From Subtercola boreus (GTDB lineage: Bacteria; Actinomycetota; Actinomycetes; Actinomycetales; Microbacteriaceae), in contig NZ_NBXA01000003.1 of NCBI RefSeq assembly GCF_003399625.1, positions 124,001 through 188,000 on the forward strand: a DNA stretch of 64,000 nt. The letters run 5' to 3'. The position numbers were made by a program, and so were the translations under genes. The notes under the pieces are model-generated. The model made no database searches and was not told the origin of the DNA. It worked only from the letters and a program-made list of their open reading frames with translations. Position 1 is the stretch's first letter. Each line of letters opens with the position of its first letter. Of the stretch, positions 24,766 to 31,989 are shown one piece after another.

Positions 24766-25689
24766 GTGACAGTCGTACAGGTCGGGTCGACATCCAGGAT
24801 GCCGGCCTTTCTCCGGGCCATGCGCCCCAAACAGTGGCTGAAGAACGTGCTGCTCGCCCTCGCCCCGCTCTCCGCCGGCGTGCTTCTCGAGCCGGGCGTG
24901 ATCGTGGAGGTGCTGCTGGCGATCATCGCCTTCAGCCTCACCTCCTCGGGCGGCTACATGCTGAACGACCTGCTGGACATCCAATCCGATCGCCTCCACC
25001 CGAAGAAGCGGTTCCGACCGATTCCTTCCGGTGAATTCCCCGTCCGCGCTGCCTGGCCGACGGCCCTCGTGCTGCTGGTGGTTCCGAGCGCGGTCGCCAT
25101 CGTCGCAGGCCACGTGCTGTTCGGGGCGGTGCTGCTGACCTATGTCGTCATCCAGGTCTCGTACTGCATCTGGCTGAAGCACCAGCCGGTGATCGACATC
25201 ATCGTCGTCGCCAGCGGCTTCGTGCTCCGGGCGATCGCCGGCGCGGCCGTGGTGGGGATCCCCGTCACCCAGTGGTTCCTGCTGGTGATCTCCTCGGGCT
25301 CGCTGTTCATGGTCGCGGGCAAGCGCTATTCCGAGAAAGTGGGCAGCGCCGGCCAGGAGGAGCTGCACACCCGGAAGACGCTGGATCTCTACAGCCTCGG
25401 CTATCTCCGTTTCGTCTGGACGGTCGCTGCGACGCTCACCATGCTCTCGTACGCGATGTGGGCCTTCGACCTGAACGGAGGCACCTCCATCGGCTCCATC
25501 GCCTCGATCGTCCCGTTCGGGGTCGCCCTTCTCCTCTATGCCTTCGACATCGAGAAGGGCGACGCGAGCGCGCCCGAAGAGGTGGTGCTGAAAGACGTTC
25601 GCCTGTTCGTCTGCGGCATGATCTGGGCCGGCCTCTTCCTGGTGTCTGTTCTCGCCCGCCTGTACGGCTGGGAGCTGCCGACCCTCTGA
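24766..25689 (+). CDS. ubiA: UbiA-type decaprenyl-phosphate phosphoribosyltransferase
   Basis: A 307-aa UbiA-superfamily prenyltransferase with about nine helices. The first Asp-rich motif is NDLLDIQSDRLHPKKRFRPIPSG near residue 68 (key residues N, D, D, D, then KxxRP). A second motif surrounds GKRYSEKVG and RKTLDLYSLGYL. The mycobacterial homologue (Rv3806c) joins PRPP to decaprenyl phosphate, the first committed step to decaprenylphosphoryl-arabinose. The GTG at 24766 is chosen because GGGGGA lies 4 nt before it; an ATG at 24661 would overlap the divergent gtrA start. Confidence 0.9.
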   Translation: MTVVQVGSTSRMPAFLRAMRPKQWLKNVLLALAPLSAGVLLEPGVIVEVLLAIIAFSLTSSGGYMLNDLLDIQSDRLHPKKRFRPIPSGEFPVRAAWPTALVLLVVPSAVAIVAGHVLFGAVLLTYVVIQVSYCIWLKHQPVIDIIVVASGFVLRAIAGAAVVGIPVTQWFLLVISSGSLFMVAGKRYSEKVGSAGQEELHTRKTLDLYSLGYLRFVWTVAATLTMLSYAMWAFDLNGGTSIGSIASIVPFGVALLLYAFDIEKGDASAPEEVVLKDVRLFVCGMIWAGLFLVSVLARLYGWELPTL

Positions 25690-25714
25690 GACAGGGCGGC
25701 CGGACCGGGCGGCT

Positions 25715-26242
25715 TCAGCCGACCGGCAGCGACGTGATGACCAGGGCCGCGGGAACGCCCACCAGGAGCCCGAGGGCGAATCCGGCCAGCACATCCGTGA
25801 CGAAGTGCATGCCGAGGAGCACGCGGCTCGCGCCCATGAGCACGACGAGCACCAGGGCGACCGGCCAGAGCACCGGGACCAGCGCGGTGTAGACCACCGC
25901 GGCGGCCATGGTCGATGCCGCGTGCGAACTCGGAAAGCTCAGCTTGCTCGGCGCGCTCGCGTAGACGGTCACCGAAGCGTCGCTTCCGGGGCGGGGCCGC
26001 CTGACGACCCGTTTGACGGCGATGGACAGGCCGTGTGCCAGCACGACGGCCACGACCCCGCCCACCCAGGCCTGCCAGCGCGCGGAGTCGACGACCGCGC
26101 CGACCAGCCCGAGAAGGATCCATCCTGCCGCGTGCTCACCGATCAGGCTGAGGGCTCGGCCCAGCGGCACCAGCGCCCGCGCTGCCGGCAGGCGTTGCAC
26201 GCCCACGATGAAGAGGGTCTCTCTGCTGCGGAGCGACGTCAT
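25715..26242 (-). CDS. PAP2-family phosphatase, probable decaprenylphosphoryl-5-phosphoribose phosphatase
   Basis: A 175-aa membrane phosphatase with all three PAP2 motifs: KRVVRRPRP, PSSHA and SRVLLGMHFVTDV. In mycobacteria a PAP2 protein next to ubiA (Rv3807c) is thought to remove the 5-phosphate from decaprenylphosphoryl-5-phosphoribose. Here it converges on the ubiA-type gene with 25 bp between stops and is the last gene of the leftward c-di-GMP operon, 22 bp after a GGDEF gene. That arrangement physically ties lipid-donor synthesis to the c-di-GMP genes. A general lipid phosphatase role is the alternative. Confidence 0.85.
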   Translation of the reverse strand: MTSLRSRETLFIVGVQRLPAARALVPLGRALSLIGEHAAGWILLGLVGAVVDSARWQAWVGGVVAVVLAHGLSIAVKRVVRRPRPGSDASVTVYASAPSKLSFPSSHAASTMAAAVVYTALVPVLWPVALVLVVLMGASRVLLGMHFVTDVLAGFALGLLVGVPAALVITSLPVG

Positions 26243-26264
26243 GCCCGAACCCGATCGTGATGCA

Positions 26265-27281
26265 TCAGAGGATCCGGATCAGGTTGCGGCCGGTCGCCTT
26301 GGCCTCGTAGAGCGCACGGTCGGCGTGGCGCATCAACTCGTCGAGCCTGCCGATCGCCTCACCCGACCGACCGACGCGGATCGTCGCCGCCCCTCCCACA
26401 CTCGCCGTCATCTTCGGGGTGAGGGGGAGATCCTCCACGGCGGCACGCACCCGTTCGGCGATGAAACTCAGATCCTCCTCCGCGGAGATCACGGTGAAGA
26501 TGCAGAATTCGTCGCCGCCGATGCGCACGCACACATCGCTCTCGCGGGTCGTGTCTATCAGGGCGCGAGCCACGCCTTTCAGCACGACGTCGCCCGCCTC
26601 GTGACCGAGAGTGTCGTTGACCGCCTTGAAGTGATCGAGATCGATCAGGAGACACCCCACGCGCTGGCCCGTCCTCTCGGCCAGCGCGATCATGATCGGG
26701 ATGTTGACCTCCATGCTCCGCCGGTTCGCCAGGCCCGTCAGAGAGTCAGTGAGCGACAGGGCGATGGCTTCGTCCCGGGCGGCCTGGAGAGACTGGCGGA
26801 GAACGAGCACCACGATCGAGATGATCGTCATCAGCGCCAGGAAGATGACCCCCGCCACGATCGGAATGGACGAACGGAGCAGGATGATCACAAGACCGAA
26901 GAGGGTGCACCCGATCGAGATGCCCGCCGCGACCCTGATCTCCAGGAAGGCGGCTGCCGCTGCGGCGGTTCCGAGGAACACGAAGGCGGTCAGCACACCG
27001 ATGGCCGCCGGCTGGATGCTCAGACCGATGACGGTCGTGAGCAGCGTCGTCGCGATGACCACCCGCATCGTGAACCGTGTCGTCACCCACGTGGTCACCC
27101 TCGCATAGACAGTGATCCCGAGCCCGGCGGCGACTCCGGCGAACGTGACCCAGCGAGCCCAGCCGGGATTGAAGTCCGCTGTGGCGGACAGGATCGCCAG
27201 GAACACGGCCCCCGGGACGAAGATGAACTGCAGGGAGAGAGCACGCACCTCGCGGACGCTCCGGTTCGCGAAGATCTTCAC
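26265..27281 (-). CDS. Membrane diguanylate cyclase (GGDEF) with intact I-site
   Basis: A 338-aa protein. Six or so membrane helices (about 15-165) precede a GGDEF domain. The catalytic motif GGDEF is at 255-259 and the inhibitory RxxD (RESD, 246-249) lies exactly five residues before it. DLDHFKAVNDTLGHEAGD is the usual metal and nucleotide-binding segment. It should make c-di-GMP and be product-inhibited. The GTG start overlaps the EAL gene stop (GTGA). It is the only likely product-inhibited cyclase of the two in this operon. Confidence 0.92.
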   Translation of the reverse strand: MKIFANRSVREVRALSLQFIFVPGAVFLAILSATADFNPGWARWVTFAGVAAGLGITVYARVTTWVTTRFTMRVVIATTLLTTVIGLSIQPAAIGVLTAFVFLGTAAAAAAFLEIRVAAGISIGCTLFGLVIILLRSSIPIVAGVIFLALMTIISIVVLVLRQSLQAARDEAIALSLTDSLTGLANRRSMEVNIPIMIALAERTGQRVGCLLIDLDHFKAVNDTLGHEAGDVVLKGVARALIDTTRESDVCVRIGGDEFCIFTVISAEEDLSFIAERVRAAVEDLPLTPKMTASVGGAATIRVGRSGEAIGRLDELMRHADRALYEAKATGRNLIRIL

Positions 27282-28513
27282 AGCCGCACCGCCAGAGCGA
27301 GGGCTCCCCGCGTGACGATCTCCCGGTCATGCGTGAGGATGTATTCGAACAGTCCCGGCCCATCGGGTCGGCTCACCTCGCGGGCCGTCAGCATCGCGGA
27401 ATAGGTTCCGCTGAGCACGATCATCGACCATTCCGCGCGGAGCGGATCCGAGGCGGCGAAGGCGCGCACTTCGAGCCGATCGATGCCGTCCATCGCCGGC
27501 AGTGTTCCGAACCGGTCCTGCAGGAAGACGGCCACCAGGCTGGAACGACTGGCGAGCGTCGTGTAGCGGGCTCGCAGGTCGTCGTCGAAGTCCTCATCGT
27601 CCCGGAAGGTCGACAGCACGACCATCGAGGAGTCGCCGTCGAGTGCACGGGCCTCCAGCAGCATGCTCGTCTGTACGAGCAGCGGCCGGGTCGACGTCGT
27701 CGGGGTGCGGAACTGTGCGGCGATCGAGAACGGCGTGGCCGCAGGCCGCGTCTCCGCGACATCCGAACGCACCTGCACGCCGGGGGGAGAGGCCTCGGGC
27801 GCGAGATCGCTCGGTCGCCCGAACAGGTACCCCTGCCCGAGCGTCGCACCGAGCGCGAGCGCCTGGCTGATGTGCTGCTCGGTCTCGACACCCTCTGCGA
27901 CCACGACGGCGCCGAACTCCTCCTGGTAGGTGCTGACGGCGTCCATGATCCGCGCCGTATGCCTGCTGGGCTGGTTCTGCAGCAGGCTCATGTCCAGTTT
28001 GATGATGTCCGGACGCACCAGAGGGAGCACGGCGAGCGAAGCGGGATTGCTTCCGACGTCATCCATCGCGATCTTCAGTCCGGAGGCCCGCAGGCGCGAG
28101 ACCGATCTGAGGAGCATCCCGAGATCGTCCAACAGGTCGCGCTCGGTGATCTCCACCACGACGACGAGACTGATCGGCAGCAGATCCGCGAAGAGGTCGA
28201 GCGCCTGCGCCTCGACGTTCACGAACAGCGAGAGCGGTTCGACGATGCCCGCGCGGTGCCCCGCTCGCAGGGATTCCGCCACGCAGGCCTGGTCGAGCGC
28301 AGCCGTCAGCCCCACCTCGCTCGCCACCCGGAACAGGGTGTCGGGCATCTCCGCCGACGACCCGGCCGGCCCTCTGCTCAGGGCTTCGTACGCGACGACG
28401 CTTCTCGTCTCCAGATCGACGATCGGCTGGAAGACGGTGTGGAGATCACCTTCGGCGATGATGCGGCGGACTTCGGCAACCGTTCCGGTCTCGGTCACGA
28501 TGGACTCTCTCAC
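27278..28513 (-). CDS. EAL-domain protein with C-terminal DICT domain
   Basis: A 411-aa soluble protein. The EAL domain (about 10-250) contains EAL at 43-45, EITERD, MDDVGSN, IIKLD, VVAEGVET and QGYLFGRP, so most metal and catalytic positions are present. The DDFGTG loop is altered to DDVGSN, which may lower activity. The C-terminal 130 residues match the DICT sensory domain found with GGDEF/EAL proteins in actinobacteria and cyanobacteria. It probably degrades or senses c-di-GMP. The GTG start overlaps the beta-helix gene stop (GTGA). A 716-residue reading of this frame is an artefact running across that gene. Confidence 0.85.
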   Translation of the reverse strand: MRESIVTETGTVAEVRRIIAEGDLHTVFQPIVDLETRSVVAYEALSRGPAGSSAEMPDTLFRVASEVGLTAALDQACVAESLRAGHRAGIVEPLSLFVNVEAQALDLFADLLPISLVVVVEITERDLLDDLGMLLRSVSRLRASGLKIAMDDVGSNPASLAVLPLVRPDIIKLDMSLLQNQPSRHTARIMDAVSTYQEEFGAVVVAEGVETEQHISQALALGATLGQGYLFGRPSDLAPEASPPGVQVRSDVAETRPAATPFSIAAQFRTPTTSTRPLLVQTSMLLEARALDGDSSMVVLSTFRDDEDFDDDLRARYTTLASRSSLVAVFLQDRFGTLPAMDGIDRLEVRAFAASDPLRAEWSMIVLSGTYSAMLTAREVSRPDGPGLFEYILTHDREIVTRGALALAVRL

Positions 28514-29682
28514 GTCCTGATCACGGCGTTGTCTGCGTGGTTGCCCACGACCTCGGTGACGGAGCAGGTGATGAACCGACAGGGCTGTGCGGCCATATGG
28601 CCCTCTTTCCACTGGTTGCCCACGGCGGCGATGGCCCGGGCGAAGGTTGCTTCGATGACGTAGGTCCAGCCGGCCCCGTCGTCGTCGCAGGCGAAGGTGT
28701 TGCCGGTGATGGAGAAGCCCTCGGTGCGCGCCGCACTCGACACCCCCGCGATCGTGATCGCCGGATAGGTGTTCTGGGCGAGTTTCCCCCCGTTGGAGAA
28801 CGTGTTGCCGATGATCTGGATCTGGGGTTTGTCGGAGCCGAGCCACGGCGGCATCGTGTAGACGATGGACTGCTTGCGCGACCCCTCGAGGATGTTGTTG
28901 GAGACCAGGATCCGCTTGTTTCCGCGGAACTCGATGTTGTAGGTCGGCGAACCGTCGAGGTGGTTGCCGAGAATCCGCACGGGCCCACCCTCGATCGAGA
29001 GGTCGGCGTAGCTTGCGCCGATGTTGTTGTTGAGGATCCAGGAATCGTAGAACCGGTATCCGGTGTGGATGCCCGTACCGGTGTTCTGCTGGATGTTGCA
29101 GCGGTCGATCACATTCAGCAGGCCACCCTCGTCGGCGAATGTGCCGTCGTTCAGCAGCATGCCGTAGCCGTTCCAGTTCAGCAGGAGCAGTCTCTCGAAG
29201 TGGGTCTTGTCGAAGTGCCCGGAGACACAGGCCCCGCCGAGTCCGGCCGAATCGAGCACCAGATTGACGAAGGTGCAGAGGTACCAGAGTCCCGTCACGA
29301 GGGGGGCATCCGTCGACGCGCGGATGGTCGCGATCTGGGAACCTGCCCCTTCCAAACGGATGCTCGTGAACCCCGCCCCCGTGTCTCCGATCGAACCCGA
29401 GACGAGGTAGACACCGACCGGGAACCACACGGTTCCGCCGCCGGCGTCCCTCGCGGCCGACAACGCCGCCTGGATGGCCGGCAGGTCATCCTGCACCCCG
29501 TCACCCGCGGCGCCGAAGTCGCGCACATTGAACACCGGGTCGCCGGGTGTCAGAGCGGTCGGGGCGACATCGGCCGGCACCCGGGGGCCCGACAGAGCAG
29601 AGGGCAGAGTAGCGCCGGATGCGGCACCCGCGAAGAGCGCCCGCCGGGTCAGTTCTGCACCGAAGATGAGCTCAGCGACCAC
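28510..29682 (-). CDS. Tat-exported right-handed beta-helix protein (pectate-lyase-like)
   Basis: A 390-aa protein. A twin-arginine leader (ELTRRALFAGAASG) precedes NVRDFGAAGDGVQDD, the entry motif of Pectate_lyase_3/GH28-like beta-helices, and repeated coils such as ILNNNIGASYADLSIEGG and ILVSNNILEGS. It is likely a secreted or wall-associated carbohydrate-binding or cleaving protein. It sits between a diguanylate cyclase and an EAL-DICT gene, so it may trim or modify the polymer made by the GT2 locus. GGGGGG precedes the GTG start. No catalytic residues could be assigned. Confidence 0.8.
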   Translation of the reverse strand: MVAELIFGAELTRRALFAGAASGATLPSALSGPRVPADVAPTALTPGDPVFNVRDFGAAGDGVQDDLPAIQAALSAARDAGGGTVWFPVGVYLVSGSIGDTGAGFTSIRLEGAGSQIATIRASTDAPLVTGLWYLCTFVNLVLDSAGLGGACVSGHFDKTHFERLLLLNWNGYGMLLNDGTFADEGGLLNVIDRCNIQQNTGTGIHTGYRFYDSWILNNNIGASYADLSIEGGPVRILGNHLDGSPTYNIEFRGNKRILVSNNILEGSRKQSIVYTMPPWLGSDKPQIQIIGNTFSNGGKLAQNTYPAITIAGVSSAARTEGFSITGNTFACDDDGAGWTYVIEATFARAIAAVGNQWKEGHMAAQPCRFITCSVTEVVGNHADNAVIRT

Positions 29683-29752
29683 AGTGCACCCCCCGAGACG
29701 AGCCCGCAGGTGCCCTGCAGGCGTTTCACAGCTTGACGGTCAGCGTACATGT

Positions 29753-30805
29753 TCATGTCAGGTTCCCTCGAGTCTCGATGCGGAAGGTGTCCCTGCCTGC
29801 GCGTTTCGCCTCGTAGAGCAGGCGATCGGCTTCCGCGAACAGGGCGTCCAGCTCGGCCATCGTGCCCGCCCGTCCTGCCGCACCGCCGATGCTCACCGTC
29901 ACCCTCGGCAGCATCTCCCCCGAGGCACGCTCGGTCATACTCGAACGCAGTCGAGCCGTCAGGCGCCCGGCGAGCCGGTCGAGCTCGAAGACATCCGCGA
30001 CCGGGGAGAACACCGCGAACTCCTCCCCGCCCGTGCGGACCACGAGGCTCGGGCTCCGTACCTCACGGCTCAGGATGTGGGCGGTGTTGATCAGGACGAG
30101 GTCGCCGGTCTGGTGCCCGTAGGTGTCGTTGACGTGCTTGAAGTGGTCGAGATCGAGAACGAGGCAGCCGAGCACCTGGCCGAGAGCGTCGGCTCGGGCA
30201 TCCAGAGCCGGAACAGCCGACTCCATTCCCCGTCGGTTGAGCACGCCGGTGAGGGAGTCTGTGCCGGCCTGGGTCAGGGCGTTGTCACGCGCGAGCTCCA
30301 GGAACAGGCGGAGCTTGACGATGAGGTACCCCCCGCTGACGACGAGACCGAGGTAGATCAGCACCACCGCAAGCGGGATCGTGCTCCGCGTCACGGCGAC
30401 GAACACGGCCAGCGCCGTACCGAGGGCGCCGAGGATCGCGCCGGCCCGATAGGTGTCGAGCGTGATGGCCGACAGGGTGAGGGCGAGCAGCGAGAACGAC
30501 GTGATGACGGCCAGGTCGGCCTGGGAGACCGACACCGACAGTGCCGCGATCGTCAGCATGGCGGCGCCGATCAGGATGCGGCCCGGAACATGTGACTCGA
30601 TGACGCGCCGGCGCACCATCGCTGCGACAAGAGTTGCCACCACCGCCACACCGGCCAGCCCCACATTCACCCACTGGGGCTGGATGTCCACGAAGACAGC
30701 GAAGATCGCGTAGCGCACGGCCGTTTCGATGGCCAGCACCTGGATGACCCGGGTTCTGAAGTCCAGTTCGAGCGCCAGGGCCCTGCCCCTGGGCGCGCTG
30801 ACCAT
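29753..30805 (-). CDS. Membrane diguanylate cyclase (GGEEF) with degenerate I-site
   Basis: A 350-aa protein with about six membrane helices (15-170) and a C-terminal GGDEF domain. The active motif is GGEEF (259-263). The inhibitory site reads RSPS (250-253) instead of RxxD, so product inhibition is probably lost. DLDHFKHVNDTYGHQTGD is intact. Its N-terminal half resembles the other cyclase of the operon, suggesting duplication. The start overlaps the stop of a 64-aa gene by one base (TGATG). Confidence 0.92.
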   Translation of the reverse strand: MVSAPRGRALALELDFRTRVIQVLAIETAVRYAIFAVFVDIQPQWVNVGLAGVAVVATLVAAMVRRRVIESHVPGRILIGAAMLTIAALSVSVSQADLAVITSFSLLALTLSAITLDTYRAGAILGALGTALAVFVAVTRSTIPLAVVLIYLGLVVSGGYLIVKLRLFLELARDNALTQAGTDSLTGVLNRRGMESAVPALDARADALGQVLGCLVLDLDHFKHVNDTYGHQTGDLVLINTAHILSREVRSPSLVVRTGGEEFAVFSPVADVFELDRLAGRLTARLRSSMTERASGEMLPRVTVSIGGAAGRAGTMAELDALFAEADRLLYEAKRAGRDTFRIETRGNLT

Positions 30806-30999
30806 CAGGCGACGCCTTGGGATCCGAACTTTCCCTCGATCTGTACGGCCAGCTCCTCCTCGGCGATGACGCCCCAGTCGATGTCATGCGCGTGATCAGC
30901 GCAGACGTCGAGAGTGTGGCGGACCCCCTTCAGCGTCAGGGGCAGCGAGGTCGTCACCGGTTCGACACAGTCATCGAAGATGCAGTGAGCCTCTGCCAC
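30805..30999 (-). CDS. Small Cys/His protein, C-x4-C-x21-C-x2-H
   Basis: A 64-aa acidic protein with CIFDDC at residues 6-11 and CADH at 33-36, the same spacing as the protein at 14515-14691. It probably binds one zinc ion. It begins at GTG with GGGGGGA upstream and leads the operon of two GGDEF proteins, an EAL-DICT protein and a beta-helix protein; its stop overlaps the first cyclase start, so it is translated with it. Function unknown. Confidence 0.65.
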   Translation of the reverse strand: MAEAHCIFDDCVEPVTTSLPLTLKGVRHTLDVCADHAHDIDWGVIAEEELAVQIEGKFGSQGVA

Positions 31000-31050
31000 G
31001 ACCGTGTCCCCCCGCGAATATCTGTCTGCCCCCGTCTGTGGAGCAATACG

Positions 31051-31064
31051 GGTAACATATTACC
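31051..31064. promoter_or_regulatory. Palindrome upstream of the c-di-GMP operon
   Basis: GGTAA-CATA-TTACC is a perfect inverted repeat 52 bp before the first start codon, in an A/T-rich patch. Candidate operator for the leftward operon; the regulator is unknown. Confidence 0.4.
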
Positions 31065-31126
31065 GGTTTCCTCTCTTTGGGTGATCACTATCGACATCAT
31101 GCTCTGACTCTGCTAACTTCGTCCAT

Positions 31127-31163
31127 CTTTTCGAGGTGCATTCGACCTTTTCGAGGTGCATTC
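31127..31163. repeat. 17-bp tandem direct repeat
   Basis: CTTTTCGAGGTGCATTC occurs at 31127-31143 and 31147-31163, a 20-bp period. The second copy enters the stop codon of the leftward gene at 31162. It could be a duplication scar or paired binding sites. Confidence 0.7.
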
Positions 31164-31563
31164 AGCGCAGACGCGAGGCACTGCCGTCGGCGGAGACCAT
31201 GTAGACCTCGATCCTCAGGTCGTCCACCGCCTGGGCGAGCCAGGCCGTCTCGGCGAAGAAACGGCTCACCGGTTCGCTCACACAGAGCGCGATACGGGCT
31301 CCCACGAACAGGGTCGAGCGGAGCCACACCAGCTTGAGAGCATCCGCCATCGCCTTGTTGCGCTGCCCGGACTTCACCGCCCCTCCCGACGCGACGCACT
31401 GCACGAGCAGGCGGTTGCCCGGGTCGACGCCGTCGACCTCGACCCTGACGCCGCCGGGCAGAGCGACGAGTCGCGGCAGAAGGGGTGTCGCGAGGTGCGC
31501 GGCCAGCGCCCCCAGCAGAGCGCCCGACGCGTCGGGTCGAGCGGCGCTGGCGGCTTCGGTCAT
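31162..31563 (-). CDS. Conserved hypothetical protein, 133 aa
   Basis: Not assigned to a named family. An Ala-rich N-terminus is followed by an alpha/beta-looking region: RVEVDGVDPGNRLLVQCVASGG, GQRNKAMADALKLVWLR and LRIEVYMVSADG. There is no signal peptide or membrane helix. The VEVDG...VQCVASGG...K arrangement loosely recalls PD-(D/E)xK-like folds, but the evidence is weak. It lies alone between the c-di-GMP operon and an SMR transporter gene. Confidence 0.6.
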   Translation of the reverse strand: MTEAASAARPDASGALLGALAAHLATPLLPRLVALPGGVRVEVDGVDPGNRLLVQCVASGGAVKSGQRNKAMADALKLVWLRSTLFVGARIALCVSEPVSRFFAETAWLAQAVDDLRIEVYMVSADGSASRLR

Positions 31564-31612
31564 CCGCTGACTCTAGGCGCTCCGTGTTACGGCGCGATTA
31601 CCGCGGGATTCC

Positions 31613-31951
31613 TCAGCGCTTCACTCCCAGCTCGAGCAGCAGCACGCCGCCCACGACGAGCACGATGCCGATCAGCTGCACCACCGTGAGGAACTCCTTG
31701 AACACGATCCAGCTGATGAGGGTCACGAGCACGATGCCGACACCGCCCCACACCGCGTAGGCGATGCCGAGCGGCACCCCGCGGGTCAGCGTGAAGCTCA
31801 GCATCACGAACGACAGGAGGTATCCGACCACCACGATCGCATAGGCCCACCAGCGGTTCGCGAACGTGACGCCCTCGCCCGAGGTGAACTTCAGAAACGT
31901 CGTCGCGACGACTTCGCTGGCGATGGCCAGAGCGAGAAACAGGTACCCCAC
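31613..31951 (-). CDS. Small multidrug resistance (SMR) family transporter
   Basis: A 112-aa protein with four helices. The essential Glu lies in VGYLFLALAIASEVVATTFLK (only key part shown: AIASEVVATTFLK), and GIAYAVWGGVGIVLVT is the SMR signature. EmrE/SugE-type proteins exchange protons for cationic drugs or guanidinium. The GTG at 31951 is chosen because the normal SMR N-terminus begins there; 28 upstream residues are Arg/Pro-rich. A TAGGCT box ends 7 nt before it. It is divergent from an MFS gene, with which it shares a mirrored promoter. Confidence 0.9.
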   Translation of the reverse strand: MGYLFLALAIASEVVATTFLKFTSGEGVTFANRWWAYAIVVVGYLLSFVMLSFTLTRGVPLGIAYAVWGGVGIVLVTLISWIVFKEFLTVVQLIGIVLVVGGVLLLELGVKR

Positions 31952-31957
31952 ACGCGC

Positions 31958-31984
31958 CAGCCTAGGGCAGCCGCGCCTAGGCTG
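31958..31984. promoter_or_regulatory. Mirrored divergent promoter for SMR and MFS genes
   Basis: Perfect inverted repeat CAGCCTAGG, 9-bp spacer, CCTAGGCTG. Each arm contains a TAGGCT -10-like box facing outwards, 6-7 nt from the GTG starts at 31951 and 31990. Could be paired leaderless promoters, an operator, or both. Confidence 0.55.
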
Positions 31985-31989
31985 AAGGC

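Noticed and set aside
28514-29428. N-terminal extension of the EAL-DICT protein
   Set aside because: It covers the beta-helix gene out of frame; the GTGA overlap at 28513 gives a normal EAL start.
31162-31563. Restriction endonuclease
   Set aside because: A faint PD-(D/E)xK resemblance only; no methyltransferase or specificity gene nearby.
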